Shown here: one piece after another, positions 17,256 through 26,385 of the stretch
Position numbering within the stretch: position 1 is the stretch's first letter
Layout: the number at the start of each line of letters is the position of its first letter
Source of the DNA: Oehlia diaphana
Lineage: Eukaryota; Glomeromycota; Glomeromycetes; Glomerales; Glomeraceae
Reading direction: 5' to 3'
Length of the DNA stretch: 26,385 bases
Assembly: GCA_003833135.1 (NCBI GenBank)
Contig: QZLH01000240.1
Coordinates: forward strand, 85,996-112,380
Translations under genes and position numbers: made by a program
Notes under the pieces: generated by a model
Told to the model about the DNA's origin: nothing
The model's database searches: none
Seen by the model: only the letters and a program-made list of their open reading frames with translations

Positions 17256-18971
17256 TTAATTTCTTAATTTAATTTCAACAAATAATTCAGTACAAACTGT
17301 TATAACACCAGATTCAGTTTTTAAAGGAGCTTCCTTATCCACTAAATCAATTTCATATTTTCTAAACAATAAAGCCATTAAACAAACTAATTCAATCATA
17401 GCTAACTTTCTTCCTGGACAGACTCTTAATCCTCCTCCAAACATAATAAATGAATTTTTCTTTGGTTCAAAACCTTCAACCATCCATCTATCAGGATTAA
17501 ATTTATTTGGTTCTTCCCAATATTCTTCATTATGATGAATAGCATCAATATTAATTCTAATCATTGTTTCAGTTGGCCATTGATAACCTCCTAATTCATT
17601 AGGGGTTTCAAGACATCTCGGAAGTGAATTTACAATTGAGAAAATGCGAGATACTTCTTTTATAATCGCTTCACAATACTTTAAATTATGAATATCATTT
17701 TCGGTAATTGGACGAGTTTTATCATCTTGAAAAATTCTATCAATTTCGTTCAACATTTTCTTTTTAACATTTGGATAACGTGCAAGATAATAGATAATGA
17801 ATGAAATAGTATTCGCAGTCTATTGAAGGAAAGAACAAAATGGTAAAATAATATTCACGATCAAACAAATTAATTATATATTTAAAGTATTAAATTCACT
17901 CACGGAATCAGTTCCAGCAATTATTCCATCAGTAATAATACCACGAATTTCAAGATCAGTCATAGGTCTTATAACTTCTTTATTATCAATATTATTGGTA
18001 TAATTAATATCACGAGGCGTATTTGCAGTAATTATCGATGTTAATATGTCGTTTTGTAAAGGTTTGTCTAATGGTGCATTTTCAATTTCTTGTCTACGTC
18101 TTTTGATAATTGCATCAATTCTTTGATTTACAAATTTCATGTTTTGAATATAATCATCTGATTTATTCTTAAAATATGGAAAATAATGTCTTAAAAAAGG
18201 AGAGACTATTTGAAACATTATTATACCCATAAGATGTTTACGTAATGCATGAACAAATGTTACAGTCTCATCTACTAATACAGATGGACGTTCAGCTTTT
18301 TCATCATCACTAAGCTCATTAAAATATCCAGCCATTGTATAAGATCTTTCGCCAGTTAATAATGCGATAATCATATCATTTGTAAATTGATTAAACCATG
18401 GAGAAATATTAGTTTTTTTTCTGTTTTCTTTAGTAACCCCTTCCTTAAGATATAATTTATCCCAATAACTCTCCAATTCGTTAAAAAGTTTATTTGCTAA
18501 ATGAACAGCTTCATTAGAAAATTTTGATGATAAAATAGCTTGTGTAAAAAAGTGACGGTTATATCTCCATGATTTATAATCTTGATTAAAAAATAGTCCT
18601 TTTCCCATCATTTCTAATTCATGAAATCCTTTAGTATCATTATCAGAAATTGTCTTAATATATGGATTTTTTGATGAAGCTAATAAAAGTTTTTCAATAT
18701 GCTCTACTCGACCTAGAACTATAGTTCGTGTGTTAAGATTGAACTCAAATAAATCACCATATTTCTTATGATTAGATTCTAAAAACTTTTTAAGATGTCC
18801 ACCATGCCAAATATATAATTGAGGTAAATTTCCAAATATTGGGAATGGAAAAGGACCAGGTAAAGGATTTATACGATTAAAGTACTTATAATAATAATAT
18901 GTCACATAAATTATTAATGCGACAACTATCAATGAAAGATAATTAATATTTTCGAATAATTTCGAAATCAT
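17256..18971 (-). CDS. Cytochrome P450 monooxygenase, copy 4 (two exons; I-helix Thr to Ser)
   Basis: Intact P450 of 543 residues. Exon 1 18971-17904, intron 17903-17820 (84 bp, GTGAGT...CAATAG, phase 0), exon 2 17819-17256. Anchor at about 10-29, hinge PLPGPFPFPIFGN, C-helix WRYNR at 135-139, ExxR as EVSR, FNPDRW, and heme loop FGGGLRVCPG with Cys490. The last codon of exon 1 is TCC, so the I-helix motif is AGTDS followed by Thr, where the others have AGTDTT. That position is the acid-alcohol-pair threonine of P450s; serine keeps the hydroxyl and is likely tolerated. The translation can be extended upstream in frame only to a TTG, so the ATG at 18971, aligned with MISKLFEN, is the start. SRS5 is SIVNSLPR, as in copy 5. 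Confidence 0.92.
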
Positions 18972-19039
18972 ATTTATTATTATTTTCTTTTGCTTGGTAG
19001 CATATAAAAGAAAAAAATTCAAACAGTTGATAAAGTGAA

Positions 19040-19047
19040 TATTTATA
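19040..19047 (-). promoter_or_regulatory. TATA-like element of P450-4
   Basis: TATAAATA on the minus strand within GGATATAAATATTCACTTT, about 69 bases before the ATG. The P450-5 equivalent is GGATATAAATATCACTTTTT, about 65 bases before its ATG. Shared sequence and spacing support a core promoter. Confidence 0.5.
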
Positions 19048-19400
19048 TCCGATTTCCGCTCCCTCGCTTAATTAGTAAGTTTAAATGAGAGTCAACCAGT
19101 TTATTAACCTACTATAGACTGATAGTGGAACACGAAAATTAAGCTTAAAATTCATCGCTAACTAAATATGTTGTTGTATATATGGTATGGTGCGGTAAAT
19201 ATAGCTACTAGTATTGTGTACGTACAATGAGGGTCATATTCATTTAATAAATTATTTATGTCAAAAATTCAGAATTAAATTATTACAAATATAATTCAGT
19301 ATTAACTTTATTTGGTATTTAATCAGCACAACTATTGTGTATTTGTTGACGCAATGATGTAACTATGATACATCGGTAAAAAGACTTTCTCATATATATA
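19048..19400 (-). promoter_or_regulatory. P450-4 upstream conserved region
   Basis: Contains CCTCGCTTAATTAGTAAG, TTAACCTACTATAGACTGAT, TATATGGTATGGTGCGGTAAA (about 19179-19199), ATGAGGGTCATATTC and the 33-bp block 19342-19374, which is identical to the one upstream of P450-3. TTGACGCAAT inside this block resembles a bZIP-type site, but that is only a word match. Confidence 0.4.
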
Positions 19401-20885
19401 ATAAAGGATCAATGATCATAACTGGTAAAATAGAAAATGGAACTTTTTTCTATTATTCAGATAATAAATTTCTTAAAGGGATAGATCCTAAATAACGGGT
19501 TAATAAAAATATTTTTTGTTACCGATGCTTTCATATGTAATGAACATGTGAAATTATTAAGATACTGTACGATAATTGATGCGTTAGTCAAAAAAATCAA
19601 GAAAAATGGTTCCACAGATGATCAGAAGATTGGTTGACAATTATTGCCATTTCAAAATGATGTCGATCATGTAAGGAAACACAAGGAATTTCAAAAAAAA
19701 AAAAAACATTTGTATTCTTAAGCTCTGTAAAAATGTTGATCCGTGTTTATATTTCCATGTTTTTCCCGTGAATGTATCATTCATGGAATTTTTAGCTTTA
19801 AATCATAGAAATTTTCATCTCTCTAACACGGATATCCGTGAATGTATCATTTTCACGGAATTTTTACGAAAGCCACGGAGAAATAATGGAAATATTCGGA
19901 TAAAAATTTTTTATAGGGAAGCAGCGTGAAAAATCTATTCTAATTTACTCGATTTTCTAAATCCGGTAAAATTTTATAATTCCGAGATTTTCCCGTCGTG
20001 AAGCTGCAGAATTTCTAGAATATCATACAAATGCCTTTTAACAATTCATGGTTCTTTCTTAAAATGAGAAGGACCGAAGGAGTTTCACATACTCCGGTAA
20101 TTTCCGGAGTTTTTATGCTTTACCGACTGTATTTTTTCCCATTAATTTGTAATAATAACGAGTCTACGTTTGCGAAACTCAAATTATAAACATAAAAAAT
20201 ATGTAAAGTGAGTATGTCTTTGTGAATATAAAAATTAAAATAAAATTTATGCAAGTTTAATGGTTACAAAAAGTATTCAATCTTACTAGATTATCTTTTA
20301 CTGTAAACATTAATAAAAAAAAAATAGTACATAATAAAATTTTCAATTGTTTTTTCTTAAAAGTGGTCTTTTTTAATTAACTATTTAAAGTTAGCTTAAA
20401 ATCACTTCACAATTTTGCAAAATTCTATATGAATGGCCTCCTGTTCGGCGAGCACGTATAACATACACGTAAAATTTTGTCTTCGACCTTTTAGGAGGCT
20501 AATCCTTCATTATTTACTAATTGTGTAATCCATTTTCCATTGTCCTTAATTTACTCTTCCATTTTCGTATTCAAATCGATCAACGAAACTTTTAATGGTG
20601 TAAAAATAAACATTTTAGGACAAGGTTGGGATCATCTGTCTTAGTTTGTAATTATTTGTATTAATTGTTTATATATATAATAAACTGAACCTTTTTAAAA
20701 TTGAGGGTCGTGTCTTGGCTTTAAAAAAATATATATGTGGAAAAGGACATGCGATCGATCGAGATAAATTTTTTGTAATATTTCATATATGTTTCGAAAT
20801 TTATAATTATTAGTATATTTTTAGGTTTATATAATATTTCATATCAGAAATAAATAAATAGTAATTTCAAACGATAAGTGATTTT
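19401..20885. other. Spacer between P450-4 promoter and the Mutator-like element
   Basis: No gene. Holds a probable foldback element at 19736-19905, a short perfect hairpin at 20091-20110 (ACTCCGG stem, TAATTT loop), and from about 20757 the diverged 3' flank of the P450-5 unit. A G+C-richer patch near 20438-20510 has weak inverted GGCCTCCT/AGGAGGCT words. Confidence 0.4.
19736..19905. repeat. Foldback segment with two internal CCGTGAATGTATCATT repeats
   Basis: The ends are inverted: TTGATCCGTGTTTATATTTC on the left pairs with the reverse of GAAATATTCGGATAAAA on the right (about 19888-19905). Inside, CCGTGAATGTATCATT occurs twice (19767 and 19834) about 67 bp apart, each followed by TTCA(C/T)GGAATTTTTA-like sequence that can pair with TCCGTGAA. 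It resembles a small non-autonomous TIR element; a target duplication is not clear. Confidence 0.4.
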
Positions 20886-20886
20886 C

Positions 20887-20976
20887 GGTAGGTAGCAAGT
20901 AAGTAACGGAAATTGGTCAAGTAACGTAAAGTTACTAATTTAGGTCAATTTCCGTTACTTCCTACTTCCTATACCT
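20887..20976. repeat. Nested palindrome at the left end of the element
   Basis: GTAACGGAAATTGGTC (20903-20918) pairs with GGTCAATTTCCGTTAC (about 20944-20960), and the pairing extends outward imperfectly through GTAGGTAGCAAGTA and TACTTCCTACTTCC-like arms. In the loop, AGTAAC-GTAAA-GTTACT forms a second perfect stem. The whole block could extrude as a hairpin within a hairpin. Confidence 0.6.
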
Positions 20977-21526
20977 TAATGTGTCACGTGACTTTACGTT
21001 GCCTAAAGTTTTTTTTACGTTGTATATGTTCAATATAAAAAAATACATTTGTGGCCATTATAGCTGGTCTAAATAAATAAACAATTAATTAATTAAACAA
21101 TATAGAAAATTTGTAGTGTAATAACTTATTAGCTTTATTGTAAAGAACGCAAAAATTTTTACGTTATACATTGTCTAAATTACCGATATATTAAATTGAA
21201 TTGCTACAAACAGAACACTACTAAACGGATCTTCTCCTGGGTTTTTTTTCAAATTTCACATGATGTACAATATATCGGCTGATGGCTGATTTTTTTAACT
21301 TAGCTAAGTTTTGGTTGGTTGAACTTAAAATTTTATTGCAAAGATATTTCTTAAAAAATTTTTTTGCAAACATATTTAATTCAAAATAATCTTATTTAAT
21401 GAAATTTTATTTGCAAATATTAAAATTTAATTCACATATTTTCGATTTTAAAGAAAAAAATCACTGTATTTATTTTTAATGAAGTGATACAAATAAAAAA
21501 ACAATAACAATAAATAAAAATGATCA

Positions 21527-22310
21527 AGGAGAAAAGATGCTAATAAAAAGATGAGATAACAATGAAGTAATGGAAAGTAATAGAAGATGAAAGGGAGTAA
21601 AAGAGAAATAGGACATGATGGGAGATGAAAAAGAGTGATGGGAAACAAAAAGGAGTGATGAGAGACGAAAAGAAGTGATGGGAGATGAAAGAAGTGATGA
21701 GAGACGAAAAGAAGCGATGGGAGACGAAGAGGAGTGATGGAAGACGAAAGAAGTGATAAGAGACAAAAGAAATGATGGGAAGTATACAAGAGAGAAAAAG
21801 AAATAATGAAAACTGAAAAGATGTAATAGAAATAATGGGAGACGAATAATGAGAAGTAATATGAGGTGAAAAATGATGAGACTAAAAATAAAAAAATGAT
21901 CATGATAGGAGGTTGGGTAATGATAGGAAACCATGTAAAAAATAAACCATAAAGTAAAAAAAAAAATGGTTAGTAAAAAACGAAATATAAGATAAGAACG
22001 AAAAAATTGTAGAACTGAAAGAACTAAAATATCTAAAAAAAAAATGAAATAAATTAGTGAAAAGCGAAATATGAAACAGAAAGAATAAAAAAAATAATAA
22101 AAAAATGAGTAAGAAACGAAACGTAAAGTGAAAAACAACTGAACCTTAATTGCAGAACCGGAAGGACTAAAGGACCTAAAAATAATGAAATAGAGTTAGT
22201 AAAAAATAAAGTGTAAGCAGAAAAATAAAAACAAAAGAAAAGAAAAATACCTTGAGACCCAAAGAACCGAGGAAATGAACCTATACTGAAACGAGATTCG
22301 ATAAACAAAT
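21527..22310. repeat. Strand-asymmetric purine-rich tract with 19-20 bp minisatellite
   Basis: The plus strand is almost all A and G with few C or T. At 21616-21790 about nine units of 19-22 bp run head to tail, consensus TGATGRGAGACGAAARGAAG. Further on, longer diverged units repeat: GTAGAACTGAAAGAACTAAA (about 22009) and GCAGAACCGGAAGGACTAAA (about 22151), each followed by a TTAGT-AAAA stretch. Minus-strand open frames here (Phe/Ser/Leu-rich) come only from the lack of stop codons in pyrimidine-rich sequence. The 20-bp unit is not a codon multiple. Confidence 0.75.
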
Positions 22311-22459
22311 AAACATAACGCGATCATGTGGCAAATATAAGGAGTAACGTAAAGTATTTACCAAAAAAATTTACGTTCCGTGCCTAAATAAGAGAAGTAA
22401 CGTAATAGATCATGTGACTTTACGTTACTTAGCCAATTTCCGTTATATTCAGTGATTTT

Positions 22460-22913
22460 AAATAGAAATGATAGAAATGTCATATATATACACATATATT
22501 TTACTAATTTTAATTTTATATTATGTAAATTTATTTAACTTTAATATCTTGCTTTTTAACCTGTGAAAAATAATATAATCAAACTCATGATTACTTTTAA
22601 TAATCATTTTAAAAGAGAGAAGGAATCCGGATAATTTCAAATGTAAAATTATAATTTTTTAAAAATTTCAATAAATAGGTTAGAAAATGGAATCGATTCC
22701 CAAAAATGAGAATCGATTTTTGAGAGGAGTCGATCAATCGCGATTATTTTCACTTCTTATGATTCTAAAACGATTTCGGTAATCGATTTTATTATGCCAA
22801 TAACACAGTGATTATTTTGATGATCACAATTCATACGTGTTAAAAAGAATTTTTTATTTAAAATACTAAAATTGATGAAAATATTGCATATCCTTTAAAT
22901 ACTTACGAAAATA
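22460..22913. other. 3' flank of P450-5
   Basis: Non-coding DNA homologous to the 3' flank of P450-4. ATCTTGCTTTTTAA, ATCAAACTCATGATTAC, GTTAGAAAATGGAATCGA and CAATCGCGATTATTTTCA match in order. The block 22680-22790 is rich in ATCGAT words and partly self-complementary. Confidence 0.5.
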
Positions 22914-24641
22914 TTAATTTCTTAATTTAATTTCAACTAATAATTCAGTACAAGCAGTTAAAACACCAGATTCAGTTTTTAAAGGAGCTTCCTTATCTAC
23001 CAAATCAATTTCATATTTTCTAAATAATAAAGCCATTAAACAAACTAATTCAATCATTGCTAACTTTCTTCCTGGACAGACTCTTAATCCTCCTCCAAAC
23101 ATAATAAATGAATTTTTCTTTGGTTCAAAACCTTCAACCATCCATCTATCAGGATTAAATTTATCAGGTTCTTCCCAATATTCTTCATTATGATGAATAG
23201 CATCAATATTAATTCTAATTTTTGTTTCAGCTGGCCATTGATAACCTCCTATTTCATCAGGTTTTTCAAGACATCTTGGAAGTGAATTTACAATTGAGAA
23301 AATGCGAGATACCTCTTTTACAATCGCTTCACAATACTTTAAATTATGGATATCATATTCGGTAACTGGACGAGTTTTATCATCTTGAAAATTTCTATCA
23401 ATTTCTTTCAACATTTTCTTTTTAACATCTGGATAATGTGCGAGGTAATAGATAATGAATGAAATAGTATTCGCAGTCTATTGAAGGAAAGAATGAAGGA
23501 AAGAATAAAACGTTAAAATAATAGTTAAAATAATATTCAAACCAAAAATTTTATCAAATATTTAAGAATATACTTACAGTATCAGTTCCAGCAATTATTC
23601 CATCGAAAATAATAACACGAATTTCAGAATCGGTCATAGGTCTCATAACTTCTTTATCATCAATTTTATTATAATTGATATCGCGAGGTGTATTTGCAAT
23701 AATTATCGATGTTAACATGTCGTTTTGTAAAGGTTTATCTAATGGAGTATTTTCAATGTCTTTTCTACGTCTTTTGATAATTGCATCCATTCTTTGATTT
23801 ATAAATTCGATGTTTTGAATAATATCATCTGATTTATTCTTAAAATATGGAAAATAATGTCTTAAAAAGGAGAGACGAATTGAAATATTAATAAACCCAT
23901 AAGATGTTTACGAATTGCATGAACAAATTTTACGGTCTCATCAACTAATGCAGATGGACGTTCAGCCTTTTCATCATCACTAACTTCATTAAAATATCCA
24001 GCCATTGTATAAGATCTTTCACCAGTTAATAATGTGATAATCATATCATTTGTAAATTGATTAAACCATGGAGAAATATCCATTTTTTTTCTATTTTCTT
24101 TGATAACTCCTTCTTTAATATATAATTTATCCCAATAACTCTCCAATTCATTAAAGAGTTTATTTGCTAAATGAACAGCTTCATTAGAAAATTTTGGTGA
24201 TAAAATAACTTGTGTAAAAAAATGACGATTATATCTCCATGATTTATAATCTTGATTTAAAAATAGTCCTTTTCCCATAATTCCTAATTCAAGAAATCCT
24301 TCAGTATTATTACTAGAAATTGTCTTAATATATGGATTTTTTGATGAAGCTAATAAAAGTTTTTCTACATGTTCTACTCGATTTAAAGCTATAGTTCGTA
24401 AATCAAAATTGAATTCGAATAAATCACCATATTTCTTATGATTAGATTCGAAAAATTTTTTAAGATTTCCACCATGCCAAATAAATAATTGAGGTAAATT
24501 TCCAAATAATGGAAATGGAAAAGGACCAGGTAAAGGATTGATACGATTAAAATATTTATAATAATATTGTGTCACATAAATTATCAATGTAATACTTATC
24601 AATGAAAGGAAATCAAAATTTTCAAATAATTTCGAAATCAT
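22914..24641 (-). pseudogene. Cytochrome P450, copy 5, frameshifted by one base
   Basis: Exon 1 24641-23578, intron 23577-23478 (100 bp, GTAAGT...CAATAG), exon 2 23477-22914. It starts MISKLFENFDFLSL, with hinge PLPGPFPFPLFGN, WRYNR at 135-139, then reads to QFVSPF at residue 259. There the plus strand has A5 (23864-23868) where copy 3 has A6, giving an immediate TAA. One frame over, reading resumes with RHYFPYFKNKSDD and runs through AGTDT into exon 2, which is complete (EVSR, FNPDRW, FGGGLRVCPG). This single defect in a homopolymer is the only break. It may be a genuine young pseudogene or an error in the assembled sequence; if the latter, this is an ordinary 542-residue P450. Confidence 0.85.
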
Positions 24642-24705
24642 ATTTTAATATAATTTTCTTCTGCATAAAATATAAAAAAATTGTTTTTTGGACTTGAAAA
24701 AGTGA

Positions 24706-24713
24706 TATTTATA
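24706..24713 (-). promoter_or_regulatory. TATA-like element of P450-5
   Basis: TATAAATA in GGATATAAATATCACTTTTT on the minus strand, about 65 bases before the ATG. It is nearly the same as the P450-4 element and is followed by a CAAGTCC like the CAAGTC of P450-1. Confidence 0.5.
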
Positions 24714-25440
24714 TCCATTTTTTATTTCTGTTCCCAAGTATTATTTATGGATAGAATTTAACCGAGTTTTGCTTAAATATGTTTAAGTAAGTCGGTTTTT
24801 TAACCTACAATAAGCTGATAGTGGAAACACGAAAACGAAAAACTCTAAATATGCCGTCGTATATATGATATGGTGCGGTAAATATAGTTAGTATTATAAA
24901 CATACTGAGGGTTCATTCATTGAATCAATGTCGTTTGCATTGCATCGGGATCGATCATAGGACTCCGAAATATACATAACTGCGACTGCGTATAATGGGT
25001 AAAATAATCATGTAGATCTCGCCTTTTGTGAATAATTCCGGTCAAAATATTAGATACTGGCTGACATTATCTTAATTCCGGCCCTGAACAACGGACTACT
25101 CGGACTACTGAACCTGGCCTTTATTCATATATTTCGGGGCTCTATAATTATTTTATCATGATGGTTATAATGTAAAATTATTTATAAATCAAAAATTTCA
25201 GAATTAAATCATCTAAATATAATTCAGTTTTATTTTCTTCTTGAATGACTTTCATTTATTAATTTTATTTGGTACTTACAATGATGGTAGAAAAATCGGA
25301 ACTCAAATCAAAAAAGGAACATTCAAATAATAAAAATTCTTTAAAGGGATAAATCCTAAATAACGGGATTATTTTGTTACCGATGTGATAGACATGTGAA
25401 TTATTAAAATACGATAATTGGTGTTGATTTAACCGACAAT
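24714..25440 (-). promoter_or_regulatory. P450-5 upstream region with a G+C-richer insert
   Basis: TTAACCTACAATAAGCTGATAG (about 24799), ATATGATATGGTGCGGTAAA (near 24862) and CTGAGGGTTCATTC match the other promoters. GCATTGCATCGGGATC matches copies 1 and 2. From about 25015 to 25150 a G+C-richer stretch (AATTCCGGTCAAAAT, AATTCCGGCCCTGAAC, CGGACTACTCGGACTAC) has no counterpart in the other copies. After it, TTCAGAATTAAAT, AATATAATTCAGT and CCTAAATAACGGG again match the P450-4 flank. Confidence 0.4.
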
Positions 25441-26385
25441 TATCAAAATACGTGATTCTGCAGATAGAGCGTTGTTAAGGAACTAACTTCAAAAGGATAC
25501 ATTTGTATGAATACAGACAGTATTTATCGTAGGATAGAAAACAAGTCCTCCATTTTCCCTATTTTATTTATTCGCAAAGTTATTATTTTAAGTAATAGTT
25601 TATTTATTTTTATATGTGTACTCCGTGAAGTTCCCATACAAAGATCTTCAAAACACTTGTCATACGTTTAAGGAAATACTTTGGGTGAAGTTTTAAATAA
25701 TCATTTAATCATTAACCATTAACCATTAACTATTATCATTATTGAATAGAGTAGTGCCCCACGCTCCCACCTTGCGAACTTGGGTCTTATTTATAGTTAA
25801 TTAAAAAATTTAAATAATTTTTTTAACGAATGAATTTATGACGTGTAAAAAAAAAAAAATTTTCAAAAAAAAGGTAATTAATTAGCCCCAGCCCCCAGCG
25901 GCTAATTTAAAAATCACAGCCACAGTAAAATTGTTTATTTGCAGTTATTATTATCAAAATATACGTTTAAAGGATATAATTTGGTGAATATCTTAATTAA
26001 CAATAGAAAATTTCTTAATGTACACTAGTGTTTGAAACACATATCACGTGATTCGATAAAAAATTTTGTAAAAAAAAATTCTAATAAATAAATCTTTAAA
26101 AGAAATGTATATTAGGTGTATTTTGGTCTGTTCTGCAAGTTTACTTAGTATGTCATAGATGGTTTTTTTGAGTTATTTAACAATCTTTTTTTTGCTTTTT
26201 TTTCGTTAAATTTTAACATTAAATGATCAGCATAAACAAGTGACTTGTTGATTTTACAACATGCTTTTGAATTGTACGGTACGCCATATGTAACATTTAT
26301 TTTGGTTACACATTACTATTTTTTTTTTTTTTTTTTTTTTAAAAAAGAAAAAATTTTTTTAAAAAAAAAAATTTTAAAAACTAAA
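25441..26385. other. AT-rich terminal spacer
   Basis: No gene is seen. Small features: threefold ATTAACC-like words near 25711-25728; a G+C-richer stretch 25750-25785 (not tRNA-like); a hairpin with ATTAGCC (25881-25887) and GGCTAAT (25900-25906); and a long T run followed by A/T runs from about 26318 to the end. Confidence 0.45.

Larger units (their letters stand above)
20886..22450. mobile_element. Mutator-like non-autonomous element with minisatellite cargo
   Basis: AGTGATTTT occurs directly on both sides (20877-20885 and 22451-22459), a 9-bp duplication typical of Mutator-like elements. Near the ends, GTAACGGAAATTGGTCAAG (from 20903) is answered by the reverse of CTTAGCCAATTTCCGTTAT (to 22447), with AAGTAACGTAAAGT following in both. 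The left copy has 13 extra outer bases, so the ends are not perfectly symmetrical. The DNA outside on both sides aligns with the 3' flank of P450-4, which lacks the insert. The inside is non-coding and mostly purine-rich. No transposase is present. Confidence 0.6.

Noticed and set aside
18972..19022. Upstream extension of P450-4
   Set aside because: It begins at TTG, not ATG, and lies in the presumed 5' untranslated region; the paralogues start at MISKLFEN.
21448..22308. Three overlapping minus-strand open frames of 84-204 residues, Phe/Ser/Leu-rich
   Set aside because: They are the pyrimidine strand of a purine-rich minisatellite; stop codons are rare there by composition, repeats are not codon multiples, and no domain is visible.
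25750..25790. G+C-rich stretch considered as a tRNA fragment
   Set aside because: No A- or B-box consensus and no cloverleaf could be drawn on either strand.

Overview
The window looks like nuclear DNA of a fungus, most probably an arbuscular mycorrhizal (Glomeromycotina, Rhizophagus-like) species. It is very AT-rich, has short phase-0 GT-AG introns and TTAGGG-type telomere-like hexamers, and carries relics of an HMG-box gene and a FAR1/MULE-type transposase, both of which belong to families expanded in these fungi. The species call is inference from these traits, not from a search.

The only substantial genes are five tandem copies of one microsomal cytochrome P450 gene, all on the minus strand: P450-1 (5073-3350), P450-2 (10241-8531), P450-3 (15855-14140), P450-4 (18971-17256) and P450-5 (24641-22914). 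Each has a long first exon (N-terminal membrane anchor to I helix), one 78-100 bp intron falling exactly between the two I-helix threonines, and a 564-bp second exon carrying ExxR, the FNPDRW motif and the Cys heme loop. Copies 1, 3 and 4 read through as proteins of 544, 545 and 543 residues. Copy 2 is broken by a 7-bp deletion with a resulting stop. Copy 5 is broken by loss of one base in a homopolymer. Differences between copies fall noticeably in the putative substrate-recognition segments SRS1 and SRS5, so the copies may have diverged in substrate; the substrate itself cannot be read from the sequence.

The duplication unit included flanking DNA. All five copies share an upstream block with a consensus near TATGGTATGGTGCGGTAAA, and four share a TATA-like element 60-105 bp before the ATG (altered in copy 2); the TATA segment is missing from copy 3. 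The 3' flanks fall into two classes: copies 2 and 3 share one, copies 4 and 5 (and in part 1) share another.

Between the genes lie mobile-element remains. These are a 175-bp TIR element with 8-9 bp target duplications in the P450-1 promoter; two copies of a foldback element beginning CCCTATAA with 3-bp target duplications in the P450-2 promoter; a 1.57-kb Mutator-like non-autonomous element (9-bp target duplication) that carries a purine-only-like minisatellite downstream of P450-5; and a gutted FAR1/MULE transposase relic at 11.8-12.5 kb, followed by nine telomere-like hexamers. The first 3 kb holds decayed fragments of a hAT/DUF4371-like protein and an HMG-box protein. I saw no tRNA, rRNA or CRISPR array, and no wholly new biological system; the interest is in array birth-and-death and in promoter remodelling by transposons.
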